Assembly (NCBI GenBank): GCA_045658005.1
Contig: JAZOUD010000091.1
Location: 18,068 to 82,067, forward strand
Reading direction: 5' to 3'
DNA: 64,000 bases
From: UBA2862 sp045658005
GTDB lineage: Bacteria > Bacillota > Clostridia > Christensenellales > Aristaeellaceae
The notes beneath the pieces are model-generated. The model was given only the letters and a program-made list of their open reading frames with translations. It did no database searches and was not told the origin of the DNA. Shown here piece by piece: positions 42,431-49,707 of the stretch. The translations under genes were made by a program, and so were the position numbers. Numbering within the stretch: position 1 is the first letter of the stretch; every line of letters begins with the position of its first letter.

Positions 42431-45400
42431 ATGAAGCGGTGGAAGACCTGGCAAATCAGCCTGTTTGTCGTGTTTTGCATACTGATCAATTATGGGGGAA
42501 GGGCACTGGCGTCCCACTACAGCCTGCCCCTGTGGCTGGACGCCTGCGGCACGGTGCTTTGCGCCTATGCCGGCGGGCCGCTGTGCGGCGCGATCGTGGG
42601 CCTGGCCAGCAACCTCATATACGGCATGATGAACGGGATTTCATATATATATGCGCTGACCAACGTGGCCATGGCCCTGATCGTCGGCTTCTGGGTCAAA
42701 AGGAAGAAGCTGAACACCTTCTTCGACACGATGACGGTGGCGGCGATCGCCGCCGTGGCCGCCGTGGCCATCTCCCTGCCGCTGAACATGATCTTCTACG
42801 ACGGCGGCACCGGCAACCTCTGGGGCAACGGCGTGATCGGCTTCTTCCGGGAGCGGAACCTGCCGCTGCCGCTCTGCCGGATACTGGGCCAGTTTTACGT
42901 GGAATTCCTGGACAAGCTGCTGACGCTGGTGCTGCTGTTCGTCGCGGTGCGCCTGGTTCGGCTGGCCCGCCGGGGCGGGGCGCGGCACCGGACCGGGGAG
43001 AGGCTGTCGGCGCTGGCGCTGGCACTGGCGGTGGGCGCCGCCCTGGCCGCGCCTGTCGCCCGGGCCGAGGAGCCCGAGGCCATCGACTACAACGACTACG
43101 TGCAGACCGTCTACAACAGCAACAACGGCCTGCCCTGCGGCGAGGCCAACGACATCGCCCAGACCAACGACGGCATCCTCTGGATCGGCACCTATGCAGG
43201 CCTGTACCGCTACAACGGGCGGGAATTCACCTGGATGGACGGGTATGAGTCCGTGCGCAATGTGAACTGCCTGTATGTGGACGAGGAGGGCCGCCTGTGG
43301 ATCGGCACCAACGACAACGGCCTGTCCATCTGCATCAACGAGCGCATCTCCAACGTGGTGGACCAGTCCAAGGGGCTGCCCTCCAACTCGGTGCGCTCCA
43401 TCATACAGAGCTCCGACGGCTATTACTACGTGGGCACCACGGGCAGCATGCAGATACTGACCCTGAAAAACGGCCTCCGGCGGGTCAACACCCTCCGGGA
43501 GGTGAACTACGCCGACAAGATCGCCGCGGACGACAAGGGCCACGTGGCGGCGGTCACCTCCGACGGTCGGTTGTTTTTAATGCAGAGGGGCGTGATCCAG
43601 AGCTCGTTGCAGCTGCCGGAGGGGGAGGAGCTGTTCAACAGCGTCTGCTTCGATCCGGACGGCGTGCTGCTGGCGGGCACCTCCACCAACCACATCTACG
43701 TGTTCGAGGTGGACGGGGGCTGGTTTGACGAAAAGACCGTGCGCACCTGCGAGGGCCTGAAGAACATCAACGACCTTTACTACGTGGGCGGCGGCGAGCT
43801 GTTCATCTCCGCCGACAACGGCGTGGGCTACATCAGCCGGGAAAACGAATTCGAGCCGGTCAACACCAATGACTTCAACAACTCCATCGACAACATGCTG
43901 ATCGACTACCAGGGCAACCTGTGGTTCACCTCGTCCCGGCTGGGGCTGCTGCGCATGGCGCCTTCCGCCTTCAAGGACGTGTACGGCACCGTCGGCATGC
44001 CCGACCGGGTGGTCAACGCGGTGGAGAAGTGGCAGGACGAATACTACTTCGGCACCGACAAGGGCCTGGACGTGGTGGACGCGGCCTGCAAAAGGCGGAT
44101 CACCAACGCGCTGACCGAGAAGCTGGACGGCGTGCGCATACGCTGCCTGCTGGTGGATTCGTCGGATCACCTGTGGGTCTGCACCTACGGAAGCGGCCTC
44201 CTGGAGGTGGAGCCCGACGGCACGGAGCACCTGTACAACAGCGACAGCGGCAGCTTCGGCAACCGGGCCAGGGTGGTGAAGGAGTTGTCGGACGGCACCG
44301 TCATGGCCGGCGGCGACACCGGCATCAGCTTCATAAGGGATCATGAGATCGTCGAAACCATCGGCTATGCCGACGGCCTGATCAATTCGATGATCCTCAC
44401 GGTGACCGAGCTGCCCGACGGCACCATACTGGCCGGCACCGACGGCGACGGCATCGCGGTGCTGGTGGACGGCAGGGTGGACCGCATGCTGACCCGGGAC
44501 GACGGGCTCAGCTCCGGCGTGATCCTGCGCACCGTCTCCGACCCCAGGGGGAAGGGCGTGTTCATCGTCACCAGCAACGGCCTGTGCTACATGGACGAAG
44601 CCGGGGCCATCCGCAGCCTGGATAACTTTCCCTACTATAACAACTACGACATATGGGCCAGGGACGAAAAGACGCTGTTCGTGATGAGCAGCGCGGGCAT
44701 CTACGTGGTGGACCGGGACGAGCTGCTCTCCGGCAGCGAGACCATCGCCTATGACCTGCTGGACGCCCGGCGGGGCCTGACCAGCGCTCTGACCGCCAAT
44801 TCCTGGAATTACCGCGACGAGCACGGCGACCTGTTCCTGCCCTGCGACAAGGGCGTTTTCATCATCGACACCGAGCGCTATACCTCGGGCATCAACGCCT
44901 ACCGCATGTCGGTAAAGAGCGTGAAGCTGGACAATACGGTTAAGAGCGTGGGCCGCCGCAGCACCATCGAGATCGGTCGCGGCGTGAGCAAGGTAGAGCT
45001 GATGCCGGAGATCATCAACTACACCATACAGGATCCCTATGTGGGCTACTGGCTGGAGGGCTTCGAAGCGGATTGGACCATCATGCCCCAGAGCAGCCTG
45101 GGCGTCATCACCTATACCAACCTGCCCACCGGCAGCTACACCTTCCACCTGGCGGTCTTCGACAACAACAAGGGCAACATACTGGGCGAGCGGGATTACA
45201 CGCTGGTCAAGGCCAAGGAGCTTTACGACCATCCCTGGTTCATGGCCTATATCGTGCTGGTGCCGATGTTGGCGGTCATCTGGATCACCTGGTACAGCCA
45301 GCGCAGGCGCATGCAGCGGGTGCTGGAGCGCCAGGCCCACGAGATGGCGCTGATGAAGCAGCAGCTGCAGATGGGCAACGAGACCATCATGGCCATCGCC

Positions 45401-45970
45401 AAGGCGGTGGACGCCAAGGACGGGCGCACCAGCCGGCATTCACAGCGGGTGTCCCAGTATTCGATGATGATCGGCCGGGAGCTCGGCTTCGACGAGAAGG
45501 CGTGCGAGAACCTGCGCAGGGCCGCGCTGATGCACGACATCGGCAAGATCGGCATCCCGGACGATATACTCAACAAGCCGGACCGTCTGACCGACGAGGA
45601 GTACGCGGTGATGAAAACCCACGTCACCCGCGGCGCGGAGATCCTGAAGGACTTCACGCTGATCGAGCATGTGGTGGACGGCGCGCGCTACCACCACGAG
45701 CGCTACGACGGCCGGGGCTATCCCGACGGCCTGAAGGGAGAGGAGATACCGCTGTACGGGCGCATCATCGGCGTAGCGGACGCTTTCGACGCCATGACCG
45801 CCAACCGCGTGTATCGCAAGCAGATGGACTTCGGCTATGTGTTCAACGAGATGAAGAACGGCAAGGGCACCCAGTTCGACCCGCAGATCGTGGACATATT
45901 GCTGCGGCTGATCGACGAGGGCAAGATCGACCTGAACGCACTGTATCAGGTCAAAAAGGATGATGATTGA
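42431..45970 (+). CDS. Giant receptor: ECF-S-like membrane domain + beta-propeller + Y_Y_Y + HD-GYP
   Basis: A 1179-residue protein with an unusual order of parts. Residues about 1-180 form five or six helices resembling an ECF transporter S component (AGGPLCGAIVGLASNLIYG). A second export-like helix ends VARAEEPEA (about 195-212). Then comes a two-component-regulator-type propeller with repeated GLPCGEANDIAQTNDGILWIG and EEGRLWIGTNDNGL units (about 220-815), a Y_Y_Y-like domain (WLEGFEADWTIM..., about 860-930), a membrane helix (about 934-955), a coiled coil and an HD-GYP domain with HDIGKIGIP (about 1034) and HHERYDGRGYP (about 1087). All HD-GYP residues look intact. The ATG at 42431 is ten bases after GGAGG; one at 42422 is too close. 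The stop overlaps the next gene. Confidence 0.87.
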   Translation: MKRWKTWQISLFVVFCILINYGGRALASHYSLPLWLDACGTVLCAYAGGPLCGAIVGLASNLIYGMMNGISYIYALTNVAMALIVGFWVKRKKLNTFFDTMTVAAIAAVAAVAISLPLNMIFYDGGTGNLWGNGVIGFFRERNLPLPLCRILGQFYVEFLDKLLTLVLLFVAVRLVRLARRGGARHRTGERLSALALALAVGAALAAPVARAEEPEAIDYNDYVQTVYNSNNGLPCGEANDIAQTNDGILWIGTYAGLYRYNGREFTWMDGYESVRNVNCLYVDEEGRLWIGTNDNGLSICINERISNVVDQSKGLPSNSVRSIIQSSDGYYYVGTTGSMQILTLKNGLRRVNTLREVNYADKIAADDKGHVAAVTSDGRLFLMQRGVIQSSLQLPEGEELFNSVCFDPDGVLLAGTSTNHIYVFEVDGGWFDEKTVRTCEGLKNINDLYYVGGGELFISADNGVGYISRENEFEPVNTNDFNNSIDNMLIDYQGNLWFTSSRLGLLRMAPSAFKDVYGTVGMPDRVVNAVEKWQDEYYFGTDKGLDVVDAACKRRITNALTEKLDGVRIRCLLVDSSDHLWVCTYGSGLLEVEPDGTEHLYNSDSGSFGNRARVVKELSDGTVMAGGDTGISFIRDHEIVETIGYADGLINSMILTVTELPDGTILAGTDGDGIAVLVDGRVDRMLTRDDGLSSGVILRTVSDPRGKGVFIVTSNGLCYMDEAGAIRSLDNFPYYNNYDIWARDEKTLFVMSSAGIYVVDRDELLSGSETIAYDLLDARRGLTSALTANSWNYRDEHGDLFLPCDKGVFIIDTERYTSGINAYRMSVKSVKLDNTVKSVGRRSTIEIGRGVSKVELMPEIINYTIQDPYVGYWLEGFEADWTIMPQSSLGVITYTNLPTGSYTFHLAVFDNNKGNILGERDYTLVKAKELYDHPWFMAYIVLVPMLAVIWITWYSQRRRMQRVLERQAHEMALMKQQLQMGNETIMAIAKAVDAKDGRTSRHSQRVSQYSMMIGRELGFDEKACENLRRAALMHDIGKIGIPDDILNKPDRLTDEEYAVMKTHVTRGAEILKDFTLIEHVVDGARYHHERYDGRGYPDGLKGEEIPLYGRIIGVADAFDAMTANRVYRKQMDFGYVFNEMKNGKGTQFDPQIVDILLRLIDEGKIDLNALYQVKKDDD

Positions 45971-47181
45971 AGGGACAGGTGACGACGGGCATGAAGCGCG
46001 TATACATAACCACGATCGTGACGGCGCTGCTGGTGGTCGCAGTCTTCAGCATGGTCTATTCCGTGTGGGACGGGAGCGCCCGGGTGGACGCCCTGAAGGT
46101 GGGCTTCATCTATGAAAACGACGAGAGCACGCCCTACACCTACAATTTCATGCTGGCCCAGGAGGCGCTGGAGGCCCAGCTGCCGGACCGGGTGCGAATC
46201 TACACCCACACCAACGTTCCCGATGACGAGTGCGAGGAGCCGCTGCACGCCCTGGTGAAGGACGGCTGTTCGATCATATTTACCAATAACTACAGCGCCC
46301 AGATCGTCGAGGCCGCGCGGCAATACCCGAACGTGCAGTTCTGCCAGACCTCCTACAATGCCGCGAACCACGACGACTACCCGGAGAATTACCATACCTT
46401 CAACGGCGCCATCTACCAGGCCCGCTACGTCAGCGGCATCGCCGCGGGGCTCAAGCTGCGGGAAATGATCGACAACCGCGTCATAGGCGCCGACGGCGCG
46501 CTGGTGGGCTATGTCGGCGCCTATCCCTCGGTGGAAGTGGTCTCCGGGTACACCGCGTTTTTGCTGGGCGTGCGCTCCGTGGCGCCGGAGGCGACCATGC
46601 GCGTGCGCTATACCCACGCCTGGAGCAGCTACAGCCGGGAAAAGGCCTGCGCCAGGGCCCTGATCGACGAGGGCTGCGTGGTGATCGGCCAGCATACCGA
46701 CACCATCGGTCCCGCCATGGCCTGCGAGGAGGCCAAGGTGGGCCGGCCCGTGATCCACGTGGGCTACAACCAGAGCATGGTGGACATCGCCCCGTCCACG
46801 TCGCTGGTGGGCACCCGGGTCAACTGGATCCCCTATGTGGTGGGCGCGGTGGAGGCGCTGCTGGAGGGCCGGGAGATCGAGAAGAGCATACCCGGCGCCG
46901 CCTTCGGCAACGATATGTGCGCCGGCTTCGACCAGGGCTGGGTGGAGCTGACCGAGCTGAACCGCCAGCTTGCCCCCTACGGCACCGACGAAAAGCTGGA
47001 TAAGGCCATCGACGCCCTGCGCAAGGGCACGCTGGAGGTGTTCAAGGGCAATTATACCGGCGTCGATCCCGACAATTCCAACGACACTGTCGACCTGAAC
47101 CAGGGCTACAGGGAAAACGCCGGCACCTCCTGGCCCACGTTCCACTACCTGCTGAAGGATGTCATAACGGTGGAGGAGTAG
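45967..47181 (+). CDS. BMP-family (PnrA/Med-like) binding protein, membrane anchored
   Basis: A 404-residue protein of the basic membrane protein family, whose members bind purine nucleosides or act as Med-type regulators. A single hydrophobic segment near the start (VYITTIVTALLVVAVFSMVYS, split by a weakly basic flank) is a signal anchor; no lipobox is seen. The fold motifs KVGFIYENDESTPYTYNFMLAQ, CSIIFTNNYSAQIVEAARQYPNVQF and VVIGQHTDTIGPAMACEE are present. The start is TTG at 45967, overlapping the receptor stop (TTGA), with AAAGG upstream; ATG 45991 is an alternative. No nucleoside permease genes follow, so it probably works with the HD-GYP receptor. Confidence 0.82.
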   Translation: MKGQVTTGMKRVYITTIVTALLVVAVFSMVYSVWDGSARVDALKVGFIYENDESTPYTYNFMLAQEALEAQLPDRVRIYTHTNVPDDECEEPLHALVKDGCSIIFTNNYSAQIVEAARQYPNVQFCQTSYNAANHDDYPENYHTFNGAIYQARYVSGIAAGLKLREMIDNRVIGADGALVGYVGAYPSVEVVSGYTAFLLGVRSVAPEATMRVRYTHAWSSYSREKACARALIDEGCVVIGQHTDTIGPAMACEEAKVGRPVIHVGYNQSMVDIAPSTSLVGTRVNWIPYVVGAVEALLEGREIEKSIPGAAFGNDMCAGFDQGWVELTELNRQLAPYGTDEKLDKAIDALRKGTLEVFKGNYTGVDPDNSNDTVDLNQGYRENAGTSWPTFHYLLKDVITVEE

Positions 47182-47221
47182 TTTGGCATGTCTCCTTATT
47201 TACATTTAACCTGGCTGTCCC

Positions 47222-47250
47222 TTGACAATACCCCCCTGGGTTGTTATACT
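47222..47250 (+). promoter_or_regulatory. Promoter of the DUF6273-like gene
   Basis: TTGACA (47222-47227), 17 bases, TATACT (47245-47250). Confidence 0.85.
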
Positions 47251-47282
47251 GACGCCATAAAATACCGGGAAGGGGTATATAG

Positions 47283-47978
47283 ATGTCGAATGAACTGAAC
47301 CAAAATGCCGGGCAGGAGGGCATCTATCAGCAGGCAAAGGACAAATTCCTGCACTATGCCGGGGCGGAGGACCTGCGCCAGGCCGAGGGGCTGTTCCGGC
47401 AGATTTCCGATTACAAGCAATCCGCGGCGTATGCGGAAAAGTGCGAGACGCTGCTGGCCCATATGCCGGGCTGCACGGTGACCTTCGGCAGCTTCGAGGG
47501 GAAGCCCATCCGCTGGCGGATCGTGGACCAGCGGGGCAAGATGCGCCTGCTGCTGGCCGAGGAAATCGTCACCCGCCGCTGCTACCACCGCACCACGCTG
47601 GAGGACGCCACCTGGTCGGATTGCTCGCTGCGCAAGTGGTTGAACAAGGATTTCCTGGAGGCAGCCTTCACCCCTGCGGAGCGGATGAAGATCGTCCCCA
47701 ACAAGCTGCAAAATCTGCGCAACCGCAAATTCTACACCCAGGGCGGCCCGGACACCATGGACCGGGTGCACGTCCCCGGGGTCGAGGAGATTGAGCGCTA
47801 CATGCCCGACCCGGCCGAAAGGGCCGGCAGCGAATGGTGGTGGCTGCGCTGCCCCGGCAGCAACCTGTTCAGCACCGTGGCTGTCTACGACGACGGCACC
47901 ATCTACGAAAACGGCATACACATCGACTACGAGGGCGGCGGCGTGCGGCCTGCGGTGTGGGTGCTGCTGAAGGTGTAA
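47283..47978 (+). CDS. DUF6273-like protein
   Basis: A 231-residue soluble protein. A short helical N-terminal region (about 1-60; YQQAKDKFLHYAGAEDLRQAEGLFRQI, a TPR-like pair) is followed by a domain with IRWRIVDQRGKMRLLLAEEIVTRRCYH, TWSDCSLRKWLNKDFLEAAFT and WWWLRCPGSNLFSTVAVYDDG, typical of DUF6273, a beta-rich domain related in shape to lectin/formylglycine-type folds. No catalytic residues are known. It has its own promoter and a terminator shared with lexA. Confidence 0.78.
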   Translation: MSNELNQNAGQEGIYQQAKDKFLHYAGAEDLRQAEGLFRQISDYKQSAAYAEKCETLLAHMPGCTVTFGSFEGKPIRWRIVDQRGKMRLLLAEEIVTRRCYHRTTLEDATWSDCSLRKWLNKDFLEAAFTPAERMKIVPNKLQNLRNRKFYTQGGPDTMDRVHVPGVEEIERYMPDPAERAGSEWWWLRCPGSNLFSTVAVYDDGTIYENGIHIDYEGGGVRPAVWVLLKV

Positions 47979-47984
47979 GAAATG

Positions 47985-48022
47985 AAAACTGATTTGTCGC
48001 AGCGCGACAAATCAGTTTTTTT
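47985..48022. terminator. Bidirectional terminator, CTGATTTGTCG palindrome
   Basis: AAAACTGATTTGTCGC-AGC-GCGACAAATCAGTTTT followed by TTT, between convergent genes. It belongs to the same palindrome family as 33061-33103 and 61428-61471, but here has T-runs on both sides. Confidence 0.8.
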
Positions 48023-48621
48023 CAGAACTGTCGTATCAGCGCCACCAGCTTGCCAAGCACGGTGGCGCTTTTCACGTAGATGGGGGCCATCGTGGGGTTC
48101 TCCGGCTGCAGGCGCACCCGGTCCGCCTCGTAGTAGATGCGCTTCAGCGTGGCCTCGTCCTCGTCGGTCATGGCCACCACAATCTCGCCGTTTTCAGCGG
48201 TGTCCTGCTGGCGCAGCACCACGATGTCCCCGTCCATGATTCCGGCGTCGATCATGCTCTCGCCCTCTACCCGCAGCGAGAACATCTTGCCCTGGCCCAG
48301 CACGCTCTGGGGCAGCGTCAGGTATTCGTCGATGTTTTCGATGGCCAGGATCGGCTGGCCCGCGGTCACGCGCCCCACCAGCGGCACGCTGCGCCCCCGG
48401 GGCTGGGTGCCGTCCACCACCTCCAGCGCCCGGGGCTTGGTGGGGTCGCGGCGGATCAGGCCCTGGGCCTCCAGGTGGTTCAGGTGGGCGTGCACCGTGG
48501 AGGTGGAGCGCAGACCCACCGCCGCGCAGATCTCGCGCACCGACGGAGGATAGCCCTTGTCCTCGATCTCCGACTTGATAAAATCCAGTATCTTCTGCTG
48601 ATTCTCATGGGATGCGCGCAT
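48022..48621 (-). CDS. lexA: LexA repressor
   Basis: A 199-residue SOS repressor. The winged helix is at about 1-70 (YPPSVREICAAVGLRSTSTVHAHL), the autocleavage site is in VGRVTAGQPILA (Ala-Gly), and the Ser-Lys dyad lies in VEGESMIDAGI and ENGEIVVAM...ATLKR. GGAGGGAAT precedes the ATG at 48621; a longer upstream reading crosses its own promoter. Two LexA boxes in the promoter point to autoregulation. Confidence 0.95.
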   Translation of the reverse strand: MRASHENQQKILDFIKSEIEDKGYPPSVREICAAVGLRSTSTVHAHLNHLEAQGLIRRDPTKPRALEVVDGTQPRGRSVPLVGRVTAGQPILAIENIDEYLTLPQSVLGQGKMFSLRVEGESMIDAGIMDGDIVVLRQQDTAENGEIVVAMTDEDEATLKRIYYEADRVRLQPENPTMAPIYVKSATVLGKLVALIRQF

Positions 48622-48633
48622 GATTATTCCCTC

Positions 48634-48693
48634 CAAACAAATGTTCTGCTCATAGTATAGCACATCTGCGTACAGAATGCAAACACACGTTCT
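48634..48693 (-). promoter_or_regulatory. lexA promoter with two LexA boxes
   Basis: On the minus strand the promoter is TTGCAT (48682-48677), 17 bases, TATACT (48659-48654). Box 1 AGAACGTGTGTTTG (48693-48680) overlaps the -35; box 2 AGAACATTTGTTTG (48647-48634) lies just downstream of the start of transcription. Both fit GAAC-N4-GTTY. Confidence 0.8.
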
Positions 48694-48784
48694 GTTTATT
48701 CTTCGTAAAGAGCCGAAAATATGACAAAAATCCAAAAAGATATGAAATAAGTGTCAAAAAGTGGCGGAAAGAGTATTGGTGTGG

Positions 48785-48790
48785 TATAAT
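48785..48790 (+). promoter_or_regulatory. -10 box of the dcw operon
   Basis: TATAAT 35 bases before mraZ; no good -35 is seen. Three TGG triplets spaced 10 and 12 bases (48782, 48792, 48804) and AAAGTGG at 48758 and 48800 could be MraZ sites, but the match is loose. Confidence 0.45.
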
Positions 48791-48825
48791 GTGGGGTGCA
48801 AAGTGGAGAAAAGGGGGTGAATCCG

Positions 48826-49290
48826 ATGCCGGGCACTGAATTTTCGGGCAACTATACGCATAATATTGACCCCAAGGGCAGGGCGACCATCCCCGCCGCC
48901 TATCGGGAGGCGCTGGGCGAAGGGTTCACCATCGGCCTGAACAACGCGTTCAACGCCATCGCGCTGTATCCCATCGACAAGTGGCAGGACATGAGCGCGC
49001 GGCTGGACCGGATACCCGACAGCGACGCCCGGGGCATGGCCTACGTGCGCCTGATCAAGGCCTTCTCCTTTACCAACCAGAGCCTGGACAGTCAGGGCCG
49101 CGTGCTGCTGCCGGCGGTGTTGCGCCAGAAGGTGGGCATGGACAAGGCGATCCGCTTCGCGGGCATGGGCCGCTGGCTGGAGATCTGGGACGAGGACCGC
49201 TTCGTCGAGACCTGCGAAAAGGCCGAGACGGACATCGGCGCGCTGCTGGACTATGTGAACGACCGCTACTACAGCAACCCGAACGGCTGA
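48826..49290 (+). CDS. mraZ: Transcriptional regulator MraZ
   Basis: A 154-residue AbrB-like DNA-binding protein with two swapped-hairpin halves: GNYTHNIDPKGRATIPAAYREAL (about 8-30) and SLDSQGRVLLPAVLRQKVG (about 87-105). MraZ controls its own dcw operon. AAAGGGGGTG precedes the ATG at 48826. Normally rsmH follows; here ftsL comes next after 29 bases. Confidence 0.95.
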   Translation: MPGTEFSGNYTHNIDPKGRATIPAAYREALGEGFTIGLNNAFNAIALYPIDKWQDMSARLDRIPDSDARGMAYVRLIKAFSFTNQSLDSQGRVLLPAVLRQKVGMDKAIRFAGMGRWLEIWDEDRFVETCEKAETDIGALLDYVNDRYYSNPNG

Positions 49291-49319
49291 GTTCTACCCC
49301 TGGTGGCGGAGGAATAGAT

Positions 49320-49685
49320 ATGAACAGGAAGCATACCTCCAGCAGGATGCGGGAGCAGAAGCTGAATCGCAGGCTCATGATCGCCTTCGCGGTGGTGGTG
49401 CTCCTCGGCGTCGTCGCCCAGATCACCATGATGGTGCAGCTTTCCAACCAGAGCAAGCAGACCTTCGCGGCCCGGACCGAGGCCAGGGACCTGGAGAGCC
49501 GCATCGACAACCTGAACCACAGCCTGGAGCAATTCCACAATCGCGACAGGATCACGGCCAGGGCGCAGGCCCTGGGCATGCAGCTGCCCGACGATACGCA
49601 GCTTCGGATGGTGAACCTGTCCGGGCTGTCCTACGGCACAACCGCGCAGAGCGCCGAAAACACCGGCGCTGGGGAATTGGATTAA
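49320..49685 (+). CDS. ftsL: Cell division protein FtsL-like
   Basis: A 121-residue bitopic protein. A basic tail (about 1-19) leads to one helix (LMIAFAVVVLLGVVAQITMMV, about 19-38) and a coiled coil rich in Asn/Leu (LESRIDNLNHSLEQF), then DRITARAQALGM. It has the size and topology of FtsL/DivIC and the canonical place ahead of the transpeptidase. FtsL bridges FtsQ and FtsI in the divisome. GCGGAGGAATA precedes the ATG. Confidence 0.85.
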   Translation: MNRKHTSSRMREQKLNRRLMIAFAVVVLLGVVAQITMMVQLSNQSKQTFAARTEARDLESRIDNLNHSLEQFHNRDRITARAQALGMQLPDDTQLRMVNLSGLSYGTTAQSAENTGAGELD

Positions 49686-49707
49686 AAATGCCTTTGGGCG
49701 GGGAGGG

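Noticed and set aside
48755..48820. MraZ operator repeats
   Set aside because: AAAGTGG copies are 42 bases apart and the TGG triplets are irregular; the pattern is too loose to call as sites.
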